This document shows positions 18,236 through 26,453 of a DNA stretch of 64,000 nt, one piece after another. The first letter of the stretch is position 1. Every line of letters begins with the position of its first letter. This DNA is from Vogesella sp. XCS3 (GTDB lineage: Bacteria; Pseudomonadota; Gammaproteobacteria; Burkholderiales; Chromobacteriaceae). The notes under the pieces are model-generated. The model was not told the DNA's origin, ran no database searches, and worked only from the letters and a program-made list of their open reading frames with translations. The translations under genes and the position numbers were made by a program. The stretch is taken from NCBI RefSeq assembly GCF_020616155.1, contig NZ_CP085530.1, forward strand, positions 681,501-745,500. Reading direction: 5' to 3'.

Positions 18236-18312
18236 TGGCGGAGCGGACGGGACTCGAACCCGCGACCCCCGGCGTGACAGGCCGGTATTCTAACCAACTG
18301 AACTACCGCTCC
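18236..18312 (-). tRNA. tRNA-Asp(GTC), copy 4
   Basis: Same gene; the spacer to Val copy 3 reads GGTTACTACTAAA instead of GGTACTGCTAGA. Confidence 0.96.
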
Positions 18313-18326
18313 AACCGTAAAAACGG

Positions 18327-18402
18327 TGGTGGGCGTTGACGGAGTCGAACCGCCGACATTCTGCTTGTAAGGCAGACGCTCTACCAACTGAGCTAAACGC
18401 CC
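18327..18402 (-). tRNA. tRNA-Val(TAC), copy 4
   Basis: Same gene; 14-base spacer to Asp copy 4 with one extra A. Confidence 0.96.
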
Positions 18403-18432
18403 GAAAACTCGGTTATTGCTAAATTGTATGGT

Positions 18433-18509
18433 TGGCGGAGCGGACGGGACTCGAACCCGCGACCCCCGGCGTGACAGGCCGGTATTCTAACCAACTGAAC
18501 TACCGCTCC
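18433..18509 (-). tRNA. tRNA-Asp(GTC), copy 5
   Basis: Same gene; the 30-base spacer to Val copy 4 carries GGTTATTGCTAAA. Confidence 0.96.
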
Positions 18510-18522
18510 AACCGTAAAACTG

Positions 18523-18598
18523 TGGTGGGCGTTGACGGAGTCGAACCGCCGACATTCTGCTTGTAAGGCAGACGCTCTACCAACTGAGCTAAACGCCC
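18523..18598 (-). tRNA. tRNA-Val(TAC), copy 5
   Basis: Same gene; the 13-base spacer to Asp copy 5 reads ACTG where other copies have ACGG. Confidence 0.96.
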
Positions 18599-18627
18599 GA
18601 AAACTCGGTACTGCTAAATTGTATGGT

Positions 18628-18704
18628 TGGCGGAGCGGACGGGACTCGAACCCGCGACCCCCGGCGTGACAGGCCGGTATTCTAACCAACTGAACTACCG
18701 CTCC
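18628..18704 (-). tRNA. tRNA-Asp(GTC), copy 6
   Basis: Same gene; 29-base spacer to Val copy 5. Confidence 0.96.
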
Positions 18705-18718
18705 AACCGTAAAAACGG

Positions 18719-18794
18719 TGGTGGGCGTTGACGGAGTCGAACCGCCGACATTCTGCTTGTAAGGCAGACGCTCTACCAACTGAGCTAAACGCCC
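18719..18794 (-). tRNA. tRNA-Val(TAC), copy 6
   Basis: Same gene; 14-base spacer, identical to that of copy 4, which suggests duplication of a multi-unit block. Confidence 0.96.
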
Positions 18795-18824
18795 GAAAAC
18801 TCGGTTATTGCTAAATTGTATGGT

Positions 18825-18901
18825 TGGCGGAGCGGACGGGACTCGAACCCGCGACCCCCGGCGTGACAGGCCGGTATTCTAACCAACTGAACTACCGCTC
18901 C
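18825..18901 (-). tRNA. tRNA-Asp(GTC), copy 7
   Basis: Same gene; the 30-base spacer to Val copy 6 matches that between Val copy 4 and Asp copy 5. Confidence 0.96.
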
Positions 18902-18915
18902 AACCGTAAAAACGG

Positions 18916-18991
18916 TGGTGGGCGTTGACGGAGTCGAACCGCCGACATTCTGCTTGTAAGGCAGACGCTCTACCAACTGAGCTAAACGCCC
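18916..18991 (-). tRNA. tRNA-Val(TAC), copy 7
   Basis: Same gene; 14-base spacer to Asp copy 7. Confidence 0.96.
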
Positions 18992-19020
18992 GAAAACTCG
19001 GTACTGCTAAATTGTAGGGT

Positions 19021-19097
19021 TGGCGGAGCGGACGGGACTCGAACCCGCGACCCCCGGCGTGACAGGCCGGTATTCTAACCAACTGAACTACCGCTCC
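19021..19097 (-). tRNA. tRNA-Asp(GTC), copy 8
   Basis: Same gene; the flank reads TGTAGGGT instead of TGTATGGT, a mark of the oldest or terminal unit. Confidence 0.96.
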
Positions 19098-19110
19098 AAC
19101 CGCAAAACGG

Positions 19111-19186
19111 TGGTGGGCGTTGACGGAGTCGAACCGCCGACATTCTGCTTGTAAGGCAGACGCTCTACCAACTGAGCTAAACGCCC
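19111..19186 (-). tRNA. tRNA-Val(TAC), copy 8 (first transcribed)
   Basis: Same gene; it lies nearest the promoter. Its 5' flank departs from the repeat spacer (CTGAAATC), marking the array edge. Confidence 0.96.
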
Positions 19187-19242
19187 TGAAATCTGTCTCT
19201 GCTGAAGCGCTGTTTTTGCTGCGTCGTTCAGCGAGGAGGCGA

Positions 19243-19271
19243 ATTAAAACACAGGCTGGGCGGGGCTGCAA
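19243..19271 (-). promoter_or_regulatory. Sigma-70 promoter of the tRNA array
   Basis: On the minus strand a -35 box TTGCAG (19266-19271) and a -10 box TTTAAT (19243-19248) are separated by exactly 17 bases. A GC-rich discriminator (TCGCCTCCTCGC) follows, as at stringently controlled stable-RNA promoters. The predicted start is about 50 bases before tRNA-Val copy 8. Confidence 0.7.
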
Positions 19272-19416
19272 GGGGTTATTGCAAGAAAAATGCAGGTTTT
19301 CTTCAAACGATTGTTTTTGCTAGAACTGATGCCTGCCGCATTTTGTCGGACAGGGTGGTGCGTGATGCAAACCGCTCATGTATCATTGCCCGATTGTCCC
19401 TAATCGGAACCTAAGC

Positions 19417-20382
19417 ATGAAGCCGACCTTTCTTGATTTTGAGCAGCCCATTGCCGAGCTCGAGAACAAGATAGAGGAACTGCGTTTCGTCCAAGACGAC
19501 TCCGTCCTCGATATCTCGGAAGAGATTTCGCGCTTGCAGAAGAAGAGCCAAGAGCTGACAAAAACCTTGTACAGCAAACTGACCCCTTCCCAAATTGCAA
19601 TTGTGGCGCGTCATCCGCAGCGTCCTTATACGCTGGATTACATTAACAGCCTGTTTACAGACTTTCAGGAACTGCACGGCGACCGTTCTTATGCCGATGA
19701 CCCGGCAATTGTAGGTGGCCTGGCGCGGTTCAATGATCAGCCTGTCATGGTGATTGGTCACCAGAAAGGCCGCGATACCAAAGACAAGATCTATCGCAAC
19801 TTTGGCATGCCGCGCCCTGAAGGCTACCGCAAGGCCTTGCGCCTGATGCGTACTGCTGAAAAGTTCGGCCTGCCGGTAATCACTTTTGTCGATACGCCTG
19901 GTGCGTATCCCGGCATTGGCGCAGAGGAGCGTGGCCAGTCGGAAGCCATTGGCCGCAATCTGTACGAGATGGCACGGCTGAAGGTGCCGGTGATCGTTAC
20001 CGTCATCGGCGAGGGTGGTTCCGGCGGTGCGCTGGCGATTGCCGTAGGCGACTACGTGAATATGCTGCAGTACTCTACGTACTCGGTTATTTCGCCGGAA
20101 GGTTGTGCTTCCATTCTGTGGAAAACAGCTGAGCGCGCTGCCGATGCGGCCGAGGCGCTGGGTATTACCGCGCCACGCTTGAAAACCCTGGGTCTGATTG
20201 ACCGTGTGGTTAACGAGCCGCTGGGTGGTGCGCACCGCGACCACGCTGCCATGATGACTTCGCTGAAGCGCGTACTGCAGGATCAGCTGAAAGAAGCCAA
20301 TGGCCGCGGCGTGGACGAGCTGCTGAAAACGCGCTTTGACCGCCTGATGAGCTATGGGCGCTTCAAGGAAAATGCAGCCTGA
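19417..20382 (+). CDS. accA: Acetyl-CoA carboxylase carboxyltransferase subunit alpha
   Basis: The 321-residue product starts at ATG 19417 with [22 protein letters not shown]. It contains the AccA landmarks [56 protein letters not shown] and the oxyanion segment [11 protein letters not shown]. With AccD it transfers carboxylate from biotin to acetyl-CoA, the first step of fatty-acid synthesis. The next gene, tilS, overlaps its end by 11 bases, a pairing seen in several betaproteobacteria. Confidence 0.97.
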   Translation: MKPTFLDFEQPIAELENKIEELRFVQDDSVLDISEEISRLQKKSQELTKTLYSKLTPSQIAIVARHPQRPYTLDYINSLFTDFQELHGDRSYADDPAIVGGLARFNDQPVMVIGHQKGRDTKDKIYRNFGMPRPEGYRKALRLMRTAEKFGLPVITFVDTPGAYPGIGAEERGQSEAIGRNLYEMARLKVPVIVTVIGEGGSGGALAIAVGDYVNMLQYSTYSVISPEGCASILWKTAERAADAAEALGITAPRLKTLGLIDRVVNEPLGGAHRDHAAMMTSLKRVLQDQLKEANGRGVDELLKTRFDRLMSYGRFKENAA

Positions 20383-21691
20383 TCTGCTGAATGCCTTGAT
20401 CCAGAGTTGGCCGGACACTTTGTCCGGCCATTGTCATTTGGAGGTGGCATTGTCTGGCGGGCTGGATTCCATGGTACTGCTGGATTTGCTCTGCCGCTGG
20501 CGTGATGAGCGCGGCGGGCCTCTGGTATCGGCTGTCCACGTGCACCACGGCATCAGTCTGCACGCTGATGCCTGGCTGCAGCATTGCGCGCAGCAATGCG
20601 CGCTGCGCGCCGTTGCTTTGCGCGTGGAGCGCGTTAGTTTGCAGCGGCACGGTGGCGAAAGCCTGGAGGCGGTGGCGCGCACTGCTCGATACGCAGCGCT
20701 GGCGCGCTCGCCCCAGCAGCTGGTTGCATTGGCACACCACGCTGATGATCAAAGCGAAACCGCGCTTTTGCAGCTGCTGCGCGGCGGTGGGGTAAAGGCC
20801 CTGGCGGCCATGCCGGTGCTGCGCCAGTGGCAGGGCAAGTGGTTATGGCGCCCTTTGTTGGCGCTTGATCGTGCAGAACTGGCCAAGTATGCCCGGCAGC
20901 GGTCGCTAGTCTGGGTTGAAGACGACAGCAACGGCAATGCGGCCAACTATCTACGCAATTATCTGCGCTTACATACCTTGCCGGCATTGCGCCAGCGTAT
21001 TGGCGGGCTGGATGCCAAGCTGGCGCGCAGCGCAAGCCAGATGGCGGATGCAGCCAGCGTGCTAGACGAAATGGCTGCGCAGGATGCCGAGCATTGTCTG
21101 TCTGAGAACCGGCTGCAGCTACCCGCCTGGCAGGCTTTGTCAGCTGCCAGGCAGCGCCTGCTGCTGTTGCATTGGCTGGCTAAGCTGGGCTGGGCTGCTC
21201 CCGCACCTGCTGCCTTGTATGACTTTCAGCGGGCGGTGTTGGAGGGCGAGGCAGCCAGGCTGCTAGTACCCCAGGGGCAAATATTGCGCTATCGGCAGCA
21301 GCTTATTCCCATTGCCTGGTGTGATGAGCCCCTGCCTTGGCCTTTGGCTTGCCAGCCGGGTCTAAGCGTTGTGACCCCATTTGGTCGCCTGGAGTGGTTG
21401 TGGCAGCGGGGTGGCTTGTCGGCGGCGTGCACACAGGAAACCATGTGGCTGCGTACAAGAGTGGGTGGTGAGGTTTTGCCGCAGAAGGTTGGCCGCGTGG
21501 CACTGAAGAAGCTGTTCCAGGCGCATGCCATACCTGCCTTGCTGCGGGAGGCTTGGCCATTGTTGCACAATGCGGCGGGGGAGCTGGTGGCAGTGCCTGG
21601 CTTGGGGGTAAGTCGTGCTTGCGAGGCTGATGGTGATGGCTGGTGGCCACTATGGCTACCAGTAGCGCTGCCCAGGCAGGGTGGTTTTTAA
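20372..21691 (+). CDS. tilS: tRNA(Ile)-lysidine synthase
   Basis: The 439-residue protein carries the PP-loop [16 protein letters not shown], then [14 protein letters not shown] and [20 protein letters not shown], all characteristic of TilS N-type ATPase domains. C-terminal substrate-binding domains follow. It lysidinylates C34 of tRNA-Ile(CAT). ATG 20372 is preferred (AAGGA just upstream); an ATG at 20354 would add six residues. It overlaps accA by 11 bases. Confidence 0.94.
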   Translation: MQPDLLNALIQSWPDTLSGHCHLEVALSGGLDSMVLLDLLCRWRDERGGPLVSAVHVHHGISLHADAWLQHCAQQCALRAVALRVERVSLQRHGGESLEAVARTARYAALARSPQQLVALAHHADDQSETALLQLLRGGGVKALAAMPVLRQWQGKWLWRPLLALDRAELAKYARQRSLVWVEDDSNGNAANYLRNYLRLHTLPALRQRIGGLDAKLARSASQMADAASVLDEMAAQDAEHCLSENRLQLPAWQALSAARQRLLLLHWLAKLGWAAPAPAALYDFQRAVLEGEAARLLVPQGQILRYRQQLIPIAWCDEPLPWPLACQPGLSVVTPFGRLEWLWQRGGLSAACTQETMWLRTRVGGEVLPQKVGRVALKKLFQAHAIPALLREAWPLLHNAAGELVAVPGLGVSRACEADGDGWWPLWLPVALPRQGGF

Positions 21692-21695
21692 GCTG

Positions 21696-21723
21696 AAGGG
21701 GCTGGCGATATGCCAGCCCCTTT
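21696..21723. terminator. Bidirectional terminator between tilS and cdd
   Basis: An 11-bp stem (AAGGGGCTGGC/GCCAGCCCCTT, loop GATAT) lies between convergent genes and is followed by TTTGTTTT. Confidence 0.8.
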
Positions 21724-21740
21724 GTTTTGCAGGGTGGCGA

Positions 21741-22145
21741 TTAGTCCAGGTTTTTTGGGCCAAAAGCACCTGGCAGTAGTGTATCCAGGGTCGTGTCGAT
21801 GATGCCATCTCCATCGCAAATGGCGCGCACTTGCATGGTAGGGCCAAATTCGTTCAATACCTGGCGGCAGCCACCGCACGGTGGGGTGGGGGTGGCGGTA
21901 GGTGTATAGATGCAGACCGCCAGTACAGACTGCATACCTTCTGCTCGCGCAGTAAAGATGGCCGTGCGTTCTGCGCAATTGGTCAGCCCGTACGAGGCAT
22001 TTTCTACATTGCAGCCACGTACGATCTTGCCATCAGAGGTCAGGATGGCCGCGCCCACTGTAAAACGGCTATAAGGCACGTAAGCGTGACGTGCGGCGGC
22101 ACGTGCTTCCTTGGCCAGGATATCCCACGGGATGGTGTGTTCCAT
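21741..22145 (-). CDS. cdd: Cytidine deaminase
   Basis: The 134-residue protein starts at ATG 22145 (MEHTIPWDIL). It has the homotetrameric CDA signature: GCNVENASYGLTNCAERTAIF, with one zinc cysteine and the catalytic Glu of CAE, and TPTPPCGGCRQVLNEF with the other two zinc cysteines. It deaminates cytidine and deoxycytidine to uridines in pyrimidine salvage. It lies 53 bases behind the LysR-family gene and may be co-transcribed with it. Confidence 0.94.
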   Translation of the reverse strand: MEHTIPWDILAKEARAAARHAYVPYSRFTVGAAILTSDGKIVRGCNVENASYGLTNCAERTAIFTARAEGMQSVLAVCIYTPTATPTPPCGGCRQVLNEFGPTMQVRAICDGDGIIDTTLDTLLPGAFGPKNLD

Positions 22146-22198
22146 CGATGCTCTCCACGCAAAAGGGCGTGGGATATTCCTGCGCCTAGTCAGCGTTG

Positions 22199-23125
22199 TC
22201 AATCACTTCTTGCGTCTATAGCTGTCAGTATGTGGTTGAGCGTATCGCCACGAACTTGGCGTGCGCTTAGCAATGCTTCACCCAATGCCTTAGCGATAGC
22301 AGGCTCTGCGCGCCAGTGGTGCCAGTAAAGCGGCAGCGATAATGGGGGCGCTAGCGTAGTCAAGCCAGCTTCCTGAGATATGTGTTCAAGGTACTCTTGT
22401 GGCATCAGGCCGTAAGCCAGCCCGGCACGGATAAGGGTAAGCATGGCTTCGGGTGTGGGTACGCTGGAGTAGGGGAAGTCGCCCGTGTATGACAATGCTT
22501 GTTGCAGATAGAGCGCATGCCGCGCGTGTTGCCCGTGCAGAACCACAGCGTGGGCGCTAGCCAGCGATGCTGCATGGATGCCATCACTAAAGTGGCGTTG
22601 CAAGTAGGCGGGTGTGCATACGCATTGATAGTGAATGTCACCCAAGTAAAGGCACTGGCTACCGTGTATGGTGCTGCTGTTATGCGAGAGCCAGCCACAC
22701 AGATGTGCTGGACATTGCGCGGTGGCCGGGTCTGGTAAATGTTCGCCTGGCAGAATGCGTAGCTGCAGATCATGCTGATGCATTAATGGCAGCAGTGCGG
22801 GTATCAGCCAGCATGACAGGCTGTCTGCATCAGCCCCGATGCTGAGAATATTCAGGACGCCATCACGGCTCTCTGGCTTGAGATGCTGCATCAAATCCAG
22901 CTCAAGCATTTTGATCTGTTTGTAGTGTTGCAGCAGGGTTTTCCCGACGCTTGTGGCTTCAATCGGCTGGCTGCGAATCAGTAGAGGCTGCCCCAGCAAT
23001 GACTCTAGTTGCTTGATGCGCTGGGAAACGGCGGACTGGGTAATGCCCAGTTGAGCGGCGGCGCGCTCAAAGCCATTTGTTTCAATGACGGAGGCGAGTG
23101 TCAGCAGAAGTTTGCTATCAAGCAT
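22199..23125 (-). CDS. LysR-family regulator, ArgP/LysG type
   Basis: The 308-residue protein has an N-terminal winged helix reading NGFERAAAQLGITQSAVSQRIKQLESLLGQPLL, nearly the ArgP/IciA consensus, followed by a periplasmic-binding-type effector domain. ArgP homologues sense lysine or arginine and usually control a lysE/argO exporter; none lies beside it here. Its downstream neighbour is cytidine deaminase, so its target may be elsewhere. The 286 bases upstream (23126-23411) are A/T-rich, contain no gene, and separate it from tRNA-Ser. Confidence 0.88.
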   Translation of the reverse strand: MLDSKLLLTLASVIETNGFERAAAQLGITQSAVSQRIKQLESLLGQPLLIRSQPIEATSVGKTLLQHYKQIKMLELDLMQHLKPESRDGVLNILSIGADADSLSCWLIPALLPLMHQHDLQLRILPGEHLPDPATAQCPAHLCGWLSHNSSTIHGSQCLYLGDIHYQCVCTPAYLQRHFSDGIHAASLASAHAVVLHGQHARHALYLQQALSYTGDFPYSSVPTPEAMLTLIRAGLAYGLMPQEYLEHISQEAGLTTLAPPLSLPLYWHHWRAEPAIAKALGEALLSARQVRGDTLNHILTAIDARSD

Positions 23126-23411
23126 GGTGCGATTGAGCCGTAGATTTCATGCGTGAGATGGGTTACTTTTATGGCAATAATTAATTGTTTGTCATTGACG
23201 CTGCGGAGTCAATCACTTCGCAGCAGGAAACGTGCCTCAGGTTATGCTGCTGTTGCAGCTTATGGTTTTGGTTATACACGGTGTCATTCAGCTGCTTGTT
23301 TTGGTTTAAAGAGGCGAGTGCATAGGTGATGCACAAATAGCGCTGCGGACTCTAGGCAAATCAGGGAAATTTGCGTATCATGCGCATCTCTTGAAGGCAC
23401 CAAGCCTGACA

Positions 23412-23501
23412 GGAAGCGTGGCCGAGTGGTTTAAGGCAGCGGTCTTGAAAACCGCCGAAGGTGTGAGCCTTCCGTGAGTTCGAATCTCACCGCTTCCGCC
23501 A
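23412..23501 (+). tRNA. tRNA-Ser(TGA)
   Basis: A 90-nt class II tRNA: acceptor GGAAGCG/CGCTTCC, anticodon loop CTTGAAA with TGA, long variable arm (GAAGGTGTGAGCCTTC), T loop AGTTCGAATCT, and an encoded CCA. Its last 14 bases plus two following form the left copy of a 16-bp repeat that bounds the genomic island, so the 3' end now belongs to the attachment site while the gene stays intact. Confidence 0.97.
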
Positions 23502-23503
23502 AA
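23488..23503. repeat. attL of the genomic island (16-bp direct repeat)
   Basis: CACCGCTTCCGCCAAA at the tRNA-Ser 3' end is repeated exactly and in the same orientation at 49775-49790. The two copies enclose 26.3 kb of accessory genes, including an integrase close to the right copy. Confidence 0.88.
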
Positions 23504-23572
23504 CATTTTTTGGCATGTGCTTGATTTTTAAGGCTGTTTTTCATTTTATCAGCCGACAAAAAACAACGCAAA

Positions 23573-23591
23573 TATCAAAGCTACTATCAAA
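23573..23591 (+). promoter_or_regulatory. Candidate left arm-type integrase sites
   Basis: Two direct TATCAAA heptamers at 23573-23579 and 23585-23591 are spaced by five bases. The same heptamers with the same spacing occur at 49638-49656 inside the right end. Such paired sites inside both att repeats are what an integrase N-terminal domain would bind. Confidence 0.55.
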
Positions 23592-23593
23592 TG

Positions 23594-23620
23594 AGCGATG
23601 CTACCGTGCATCGCTTTTTT
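23594..23620 (+). terminator. Terminator at the left end of the island
   Basis: An 8-bp stem (AGCGATGC/GCATCGCT) with loop TACCGT is followed by six T residues. It can end tRNA-Ser transcription now that the native terminator has been displaced to the right end. Bases 23621-23871 show no gene. Confidence 0.75.
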
Positions 23621-23871
23621 GTTTTTCAGCCCCGCTACACGGATTGCGCACCGTCCAACGCTGCAGGCTGCCAAAGTTTTACGCTCCTCGATCCAGGCTG
23701 TTTGCCGGTGATAACGTAAAAACGCCACCGTCCCTACTACTGGCCACGGCCCGGCACCTCGCGCAGCCATCCTCCTCGCCCGTCTTGGGCACTCCCTGTT
23801 GATTTCGCCTTACTTGCCACATTGCGGGCAGGTGCCGCTGCGCCTTTTCCATCTGGATCAGGAGCTTCACC

Positions 23872-24360
23872 ATGACTACCCCAACTTCTCTGCAGCCTTT
23901 GTTCAAACGCGTCGCCCAGCAAGACCGCCACGATGATCTGCTGGCTGTGATCGCCACCCTCAGTAGCAAACCTTTAGACACTGTGTACCAGCAGGCCGAA
24001 ACGCTGGGCATGCCCAAGGTCGGCCCGTTTTATCCGTGGTTGGACGAAACCTTGCTCGGTAAGCTGTTGGCCGCCAACAACCTGAAAGGCGGTGCCTGGA
24101 AACCGTGCACCAGCTACACGGAGTTGCCGGAAATCGCCATTGTGATGACCGACTATCACACCGACTGGGAAGTGGGCCGGTGCGTGCTCTACCACCGCAA
24201 TACGGGCCAAGACGGCAAATCGGCGCAGCCTTACGTGATCGACCCCTACCCGCACGCTGACCCCAAGCTGTACCTGCGCAGCGGTGTGAGTGACATCGCC
24301 AAGCTGCGGCCTGCTTGGTATGTCGGCGTCACCGAACTCTATCGCGATGCCAAAGGCTAA
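23872..24360 (+). CDS. Unknown 162-aa protein
   Basis: Not recognised. Coding is supported by a good ribosome site (CAGGAGCTTCACC) before ATG 23872 and by the tight 12-base junction with the next gene. The protein is soluble, without a signal peptide, and contains a conserved-looking core, AIVMTDYHTDWEVGRCVLYHR, then AQPYVIDPYPHADPK. The paired His residues and single Cys residues could be catalytic or metal-binding, but that is a guess. The N-terminus is helical (LQPLFKRVAQQDRHDDLLAVIATL). It and the following gene form the first cargo unit of the island. Confidence 0.7.
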   Translation: MTTPTSLQPLFKRVAQQDRHDDLLAVIATLSSKPLDTVYQQAETLGMPKVGPFYPWLDETLLGKLLAANNLKGGAWKPCTSYTELPEIAIVMTDYHTDWEVGRCVLYHRNTGQDGKSAQPYVIDPYPHADPKLYLRSGVSDIAKLRPAWYVGVTELYRDAKG

Positions 24361-24372
24361 GGACGGTGCACC

Positions 24373-25179
24373 ATGCTGCTTGAAGACTTGTACTTTCAGC
24401 AGCTGCACCGCATAGAGCTGGTAGAGCCGTGGCGTCACGATAACGGGACGCCCGGCCTGCTGGCTGGTGCCGTGTTGCTGCACTTTGAGAATGGGGTGCT
24501 GGCATGCTGGTCGCCGCTACGCTACGGCATGCGGCCAAGCGGGACCGCACTAGGTATCGCGGCTAATGGCGTGCTGACTTCGCCAGGCTACAGGCTAAGC
24601 GTGCTGCCAACTGAGGCAGGCGATAAACGGTTCGACCTGACCTTGCCCCGCCACTGCATTAGCGGCCACGCGCTGCAAGACCTGGTGGGCACAGATACCG
24701 CGCCCAGATTGATGCTGGCGAACATGGTGGTAGACGACGCTATGATTACCTTGCGGCTGCGTTTGGGCTTAGGTCAAAACAGCACGTGGCAGCTGGGCTA
24801 CTTGCCGGCACTGGACGGCAGCGTCGGATTCAGTCCACAGGGCCATACCCTTACGATACGAACTTGGCGCGTTGAAAACGCCGACTCTCCCGCTAGCTGG
24901 TTACTGCCAGAAAGCCCTTATCCCTTCGTCTTGGCTGGCCGCATCTGGCCATCCGCCCATCCCAATCACTGGCCACTGGCCTTACGCAAAGCCTGGCAAT
25001 CGCAGCCAGACAGCACCGCCTACCGCACCATCCTGCGCGAAGCCTTGATTGCACGGTTCCAGCAGCATGACCAGTTCAGACAGCGGTTACTCGCCATACA
25101 GCTGCCGGAATCGGTCAAAGGACTGCCGGAAGGATTGCTGCTTGAGGTGGTGAACGAACTCCGTCGTCTATTCCGCTAA
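24373..25179 (+). CDS. Unknown 268-aa protein
   Basis: Not recognised. It starts 12 bases after the preceding gene behind AAGGACGG, so the two are one operon. The protein has no signal peptide. The first 180 residues look beta-rich (FENGVLACWSPLRYGMRPSG, GNTLTIRTW-type strands), and the last 70 are helical with many Arg, Gln and Leu (YRTILREALIARFQQHDQFRQRLL). Its 3' end overlaps the convergent XRE gene by 12 bases. No family can be named honestly. Confidence 0.7.
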   Translation: MLLEDLYFQQLHRIELVEPWRHDNGTPGLLAGAVLLHFENGVLACWSPLRYGMRPSGTALGIAANGVLTSPGYRLSVLPTEAGDKRFDLTLPRHCISGHALQDLVGTDTAPRLMLANMVVDDAMITLRLRLGLGQNSTWQLGYLPALDGSVGFSPQGHTLTIRTWRVENADSPASWLLPESPYPFVLAGRIWPSAHPNHWPLALRKAWQSQPDSTAYRTILREALIARFQQHDQFRQRLLAIQLPESVKGLPEGLLLEVVNELRRLFR

Positions 25180-25488
25180 ACCTGGACTCGCTGCTAGCAA
25201 CTGCACAACTTGCGCCTTGGCTTGCGCATCTGCCTTGCTGTAGCGGTAGATCAAATCAGCCATATCGTCCTCCTCTGCATAGAAAAACGCCAAAGGCACG
25301 CCCAAGGTCTTGGCCAGATTACTGGCAGTCAACAAGTCTGGCTTGTGCACGCCCAGCTCATAGCGATTGATACGGGTACTGGCCACAAACGGGTCTATGC
25401 CCGCCGTAATCCCCAGGCTCTTTTGCGATAAGCCCGCGGCCAACCTCGCCTGCTTTAGACGGCGACCCCAAAGCTGATTTGCATCCAT
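25168..25488 (-). CDS. XRE-family transcriptional regulator (Cro/CI helix-turn-helix)
   Basis: The 106-residue protein has an HTH domain at residues about 8-68: LKQARLAAGLSQKSLGITAGI, then STRINRYELGVHKPDLLTASNLAKTLGVPLAFFYAEED, the classic HTH_3/XRE pattern. A short helical tail follows that may dimerise. It is divergent from the LprI-like lipoprotein gene. The shared intergenic region holds two similar 15-bp palindromes (25507-25521 and 25541-25555) that are its likely operators, so it probably represses itself and perhaps the lipoprotein gene. The interspersed repeat core at 25436 lies inside it. Confidence 0.9.
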   Translation of the reverse strand: MDANQLWGRRLKQARLAAGLSQKSLGITAGIDPFVASTRINRYELGVHKPDLLTASNLAKTLGVPLAFFYAEEDDMADLIYRYSKADAQAKAQVVQLLAASPGLAE

Positions 25489-25506
25489 CGTCTCGCGCCC
25501 AAATAG

Positions 25507-25555
25507 CTACGAGATTCGTAGGTGCTGTATATTTCAGATACTACGTAATTCGTAG
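25507..25555. promoter_or_regulatory. Doubled palindromic operator upstream of the XRE gene
   Basis: CTACGAGATTCGTAG (25507-25521) is a perfect 6-3-6 palindrome, and CTACGTAATTCGTAG (25541-25555) differs from it in three bases. Their centres are 34 bp apart, about three helical turns, which fits cooperative binding of two dimers. They lie 19-67 bases from both divergent starts. Confidence 0.65.
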
Positions 25556-26453
25556 CATTGTAGTCGCAGTCAGTTCCGCCACGAGACCTAAAGACATACT
25601 TATCGAACAAAGGGATCAAAAATGCGCCACCAGACAAGCAAAAGAATCGACTCACTAACCACTCTTCAGCAACAGCCATTCCGACACTGGCTGACCATGC
25701 TAGCCATATGCACTTGCCTGAGTGCCTGCAGCAACAAACCGGGGGACACTGACATCCAGCAAGACCTGGCGGCCACTTACGAATGCCCGATTCTGAAAGT
25801 GTCGGATGTGAAGAAGGTAGATGGTGCAGAAGTTGACAGTAAAGTGTATGAAGTGGCATTTACCTATACCGTCAGCATCAAAGGCGGTGCCGAAGCAGCC
25901 GGGAAGATGTTTGCCGAATGGAGCCATCTGGATGCGCAGATGCACCCCACGCAGCTGGCATTGGAGAAGGCACAGTATGAAGCCGATGTGCGAATAGCGA
26001 GTGGGCAGGTAGGTGGCAACCGCAACGCCGACCCGGAAGTAAGACGGCTAAGCCAAGCTAAAGAACAACTAGAGAACCGGATCAACACGCTGGTGCCATG
26101 TCAGAATCTGGAAGCTCTGTCCCGGCTGCAGATTATGCGCACTGCCGCCGAAGAAGCTGCCAAGTCCGGCCAAAGCCAGATAGCGGTGCCAGTTGCCATC
26201 AAGGTGCGCGGTAACGGCCATATGGGCAAAGCTGAAAGTGGCTGGCATTTTGTAGATACCCCAGCCCTGAGTACCGTGGAAGTCGTCACCGAAACAGCCA
26301 ACTACCCTCGCTTCAAGCAGGCAGAAGCACCCGCCAACACACAGCCATCTGACGCCGAACTCGACCCGCCACCTGCACAGCTAGCCAGCATTGCCGCCAC
26401 GCCTGCGGATGCGGCCAATGCCGCAGATAACAGCCCCAGTTTTGACTGCGCTA

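Noticed and set aside
17651..19186. A CRISPR-like or satellite repeat array with a period near 195 bp
   Set aside because: The repeated units fold as complete tRNAs with CCA ends; spacers are conserved rather than unique.
17581..19271. Repetitive open frames across the tRNA array
   Set aside because: The proteins are translations of the tRNA-Asp and tRNA-Val genes and their spacers, repeating every two genes.
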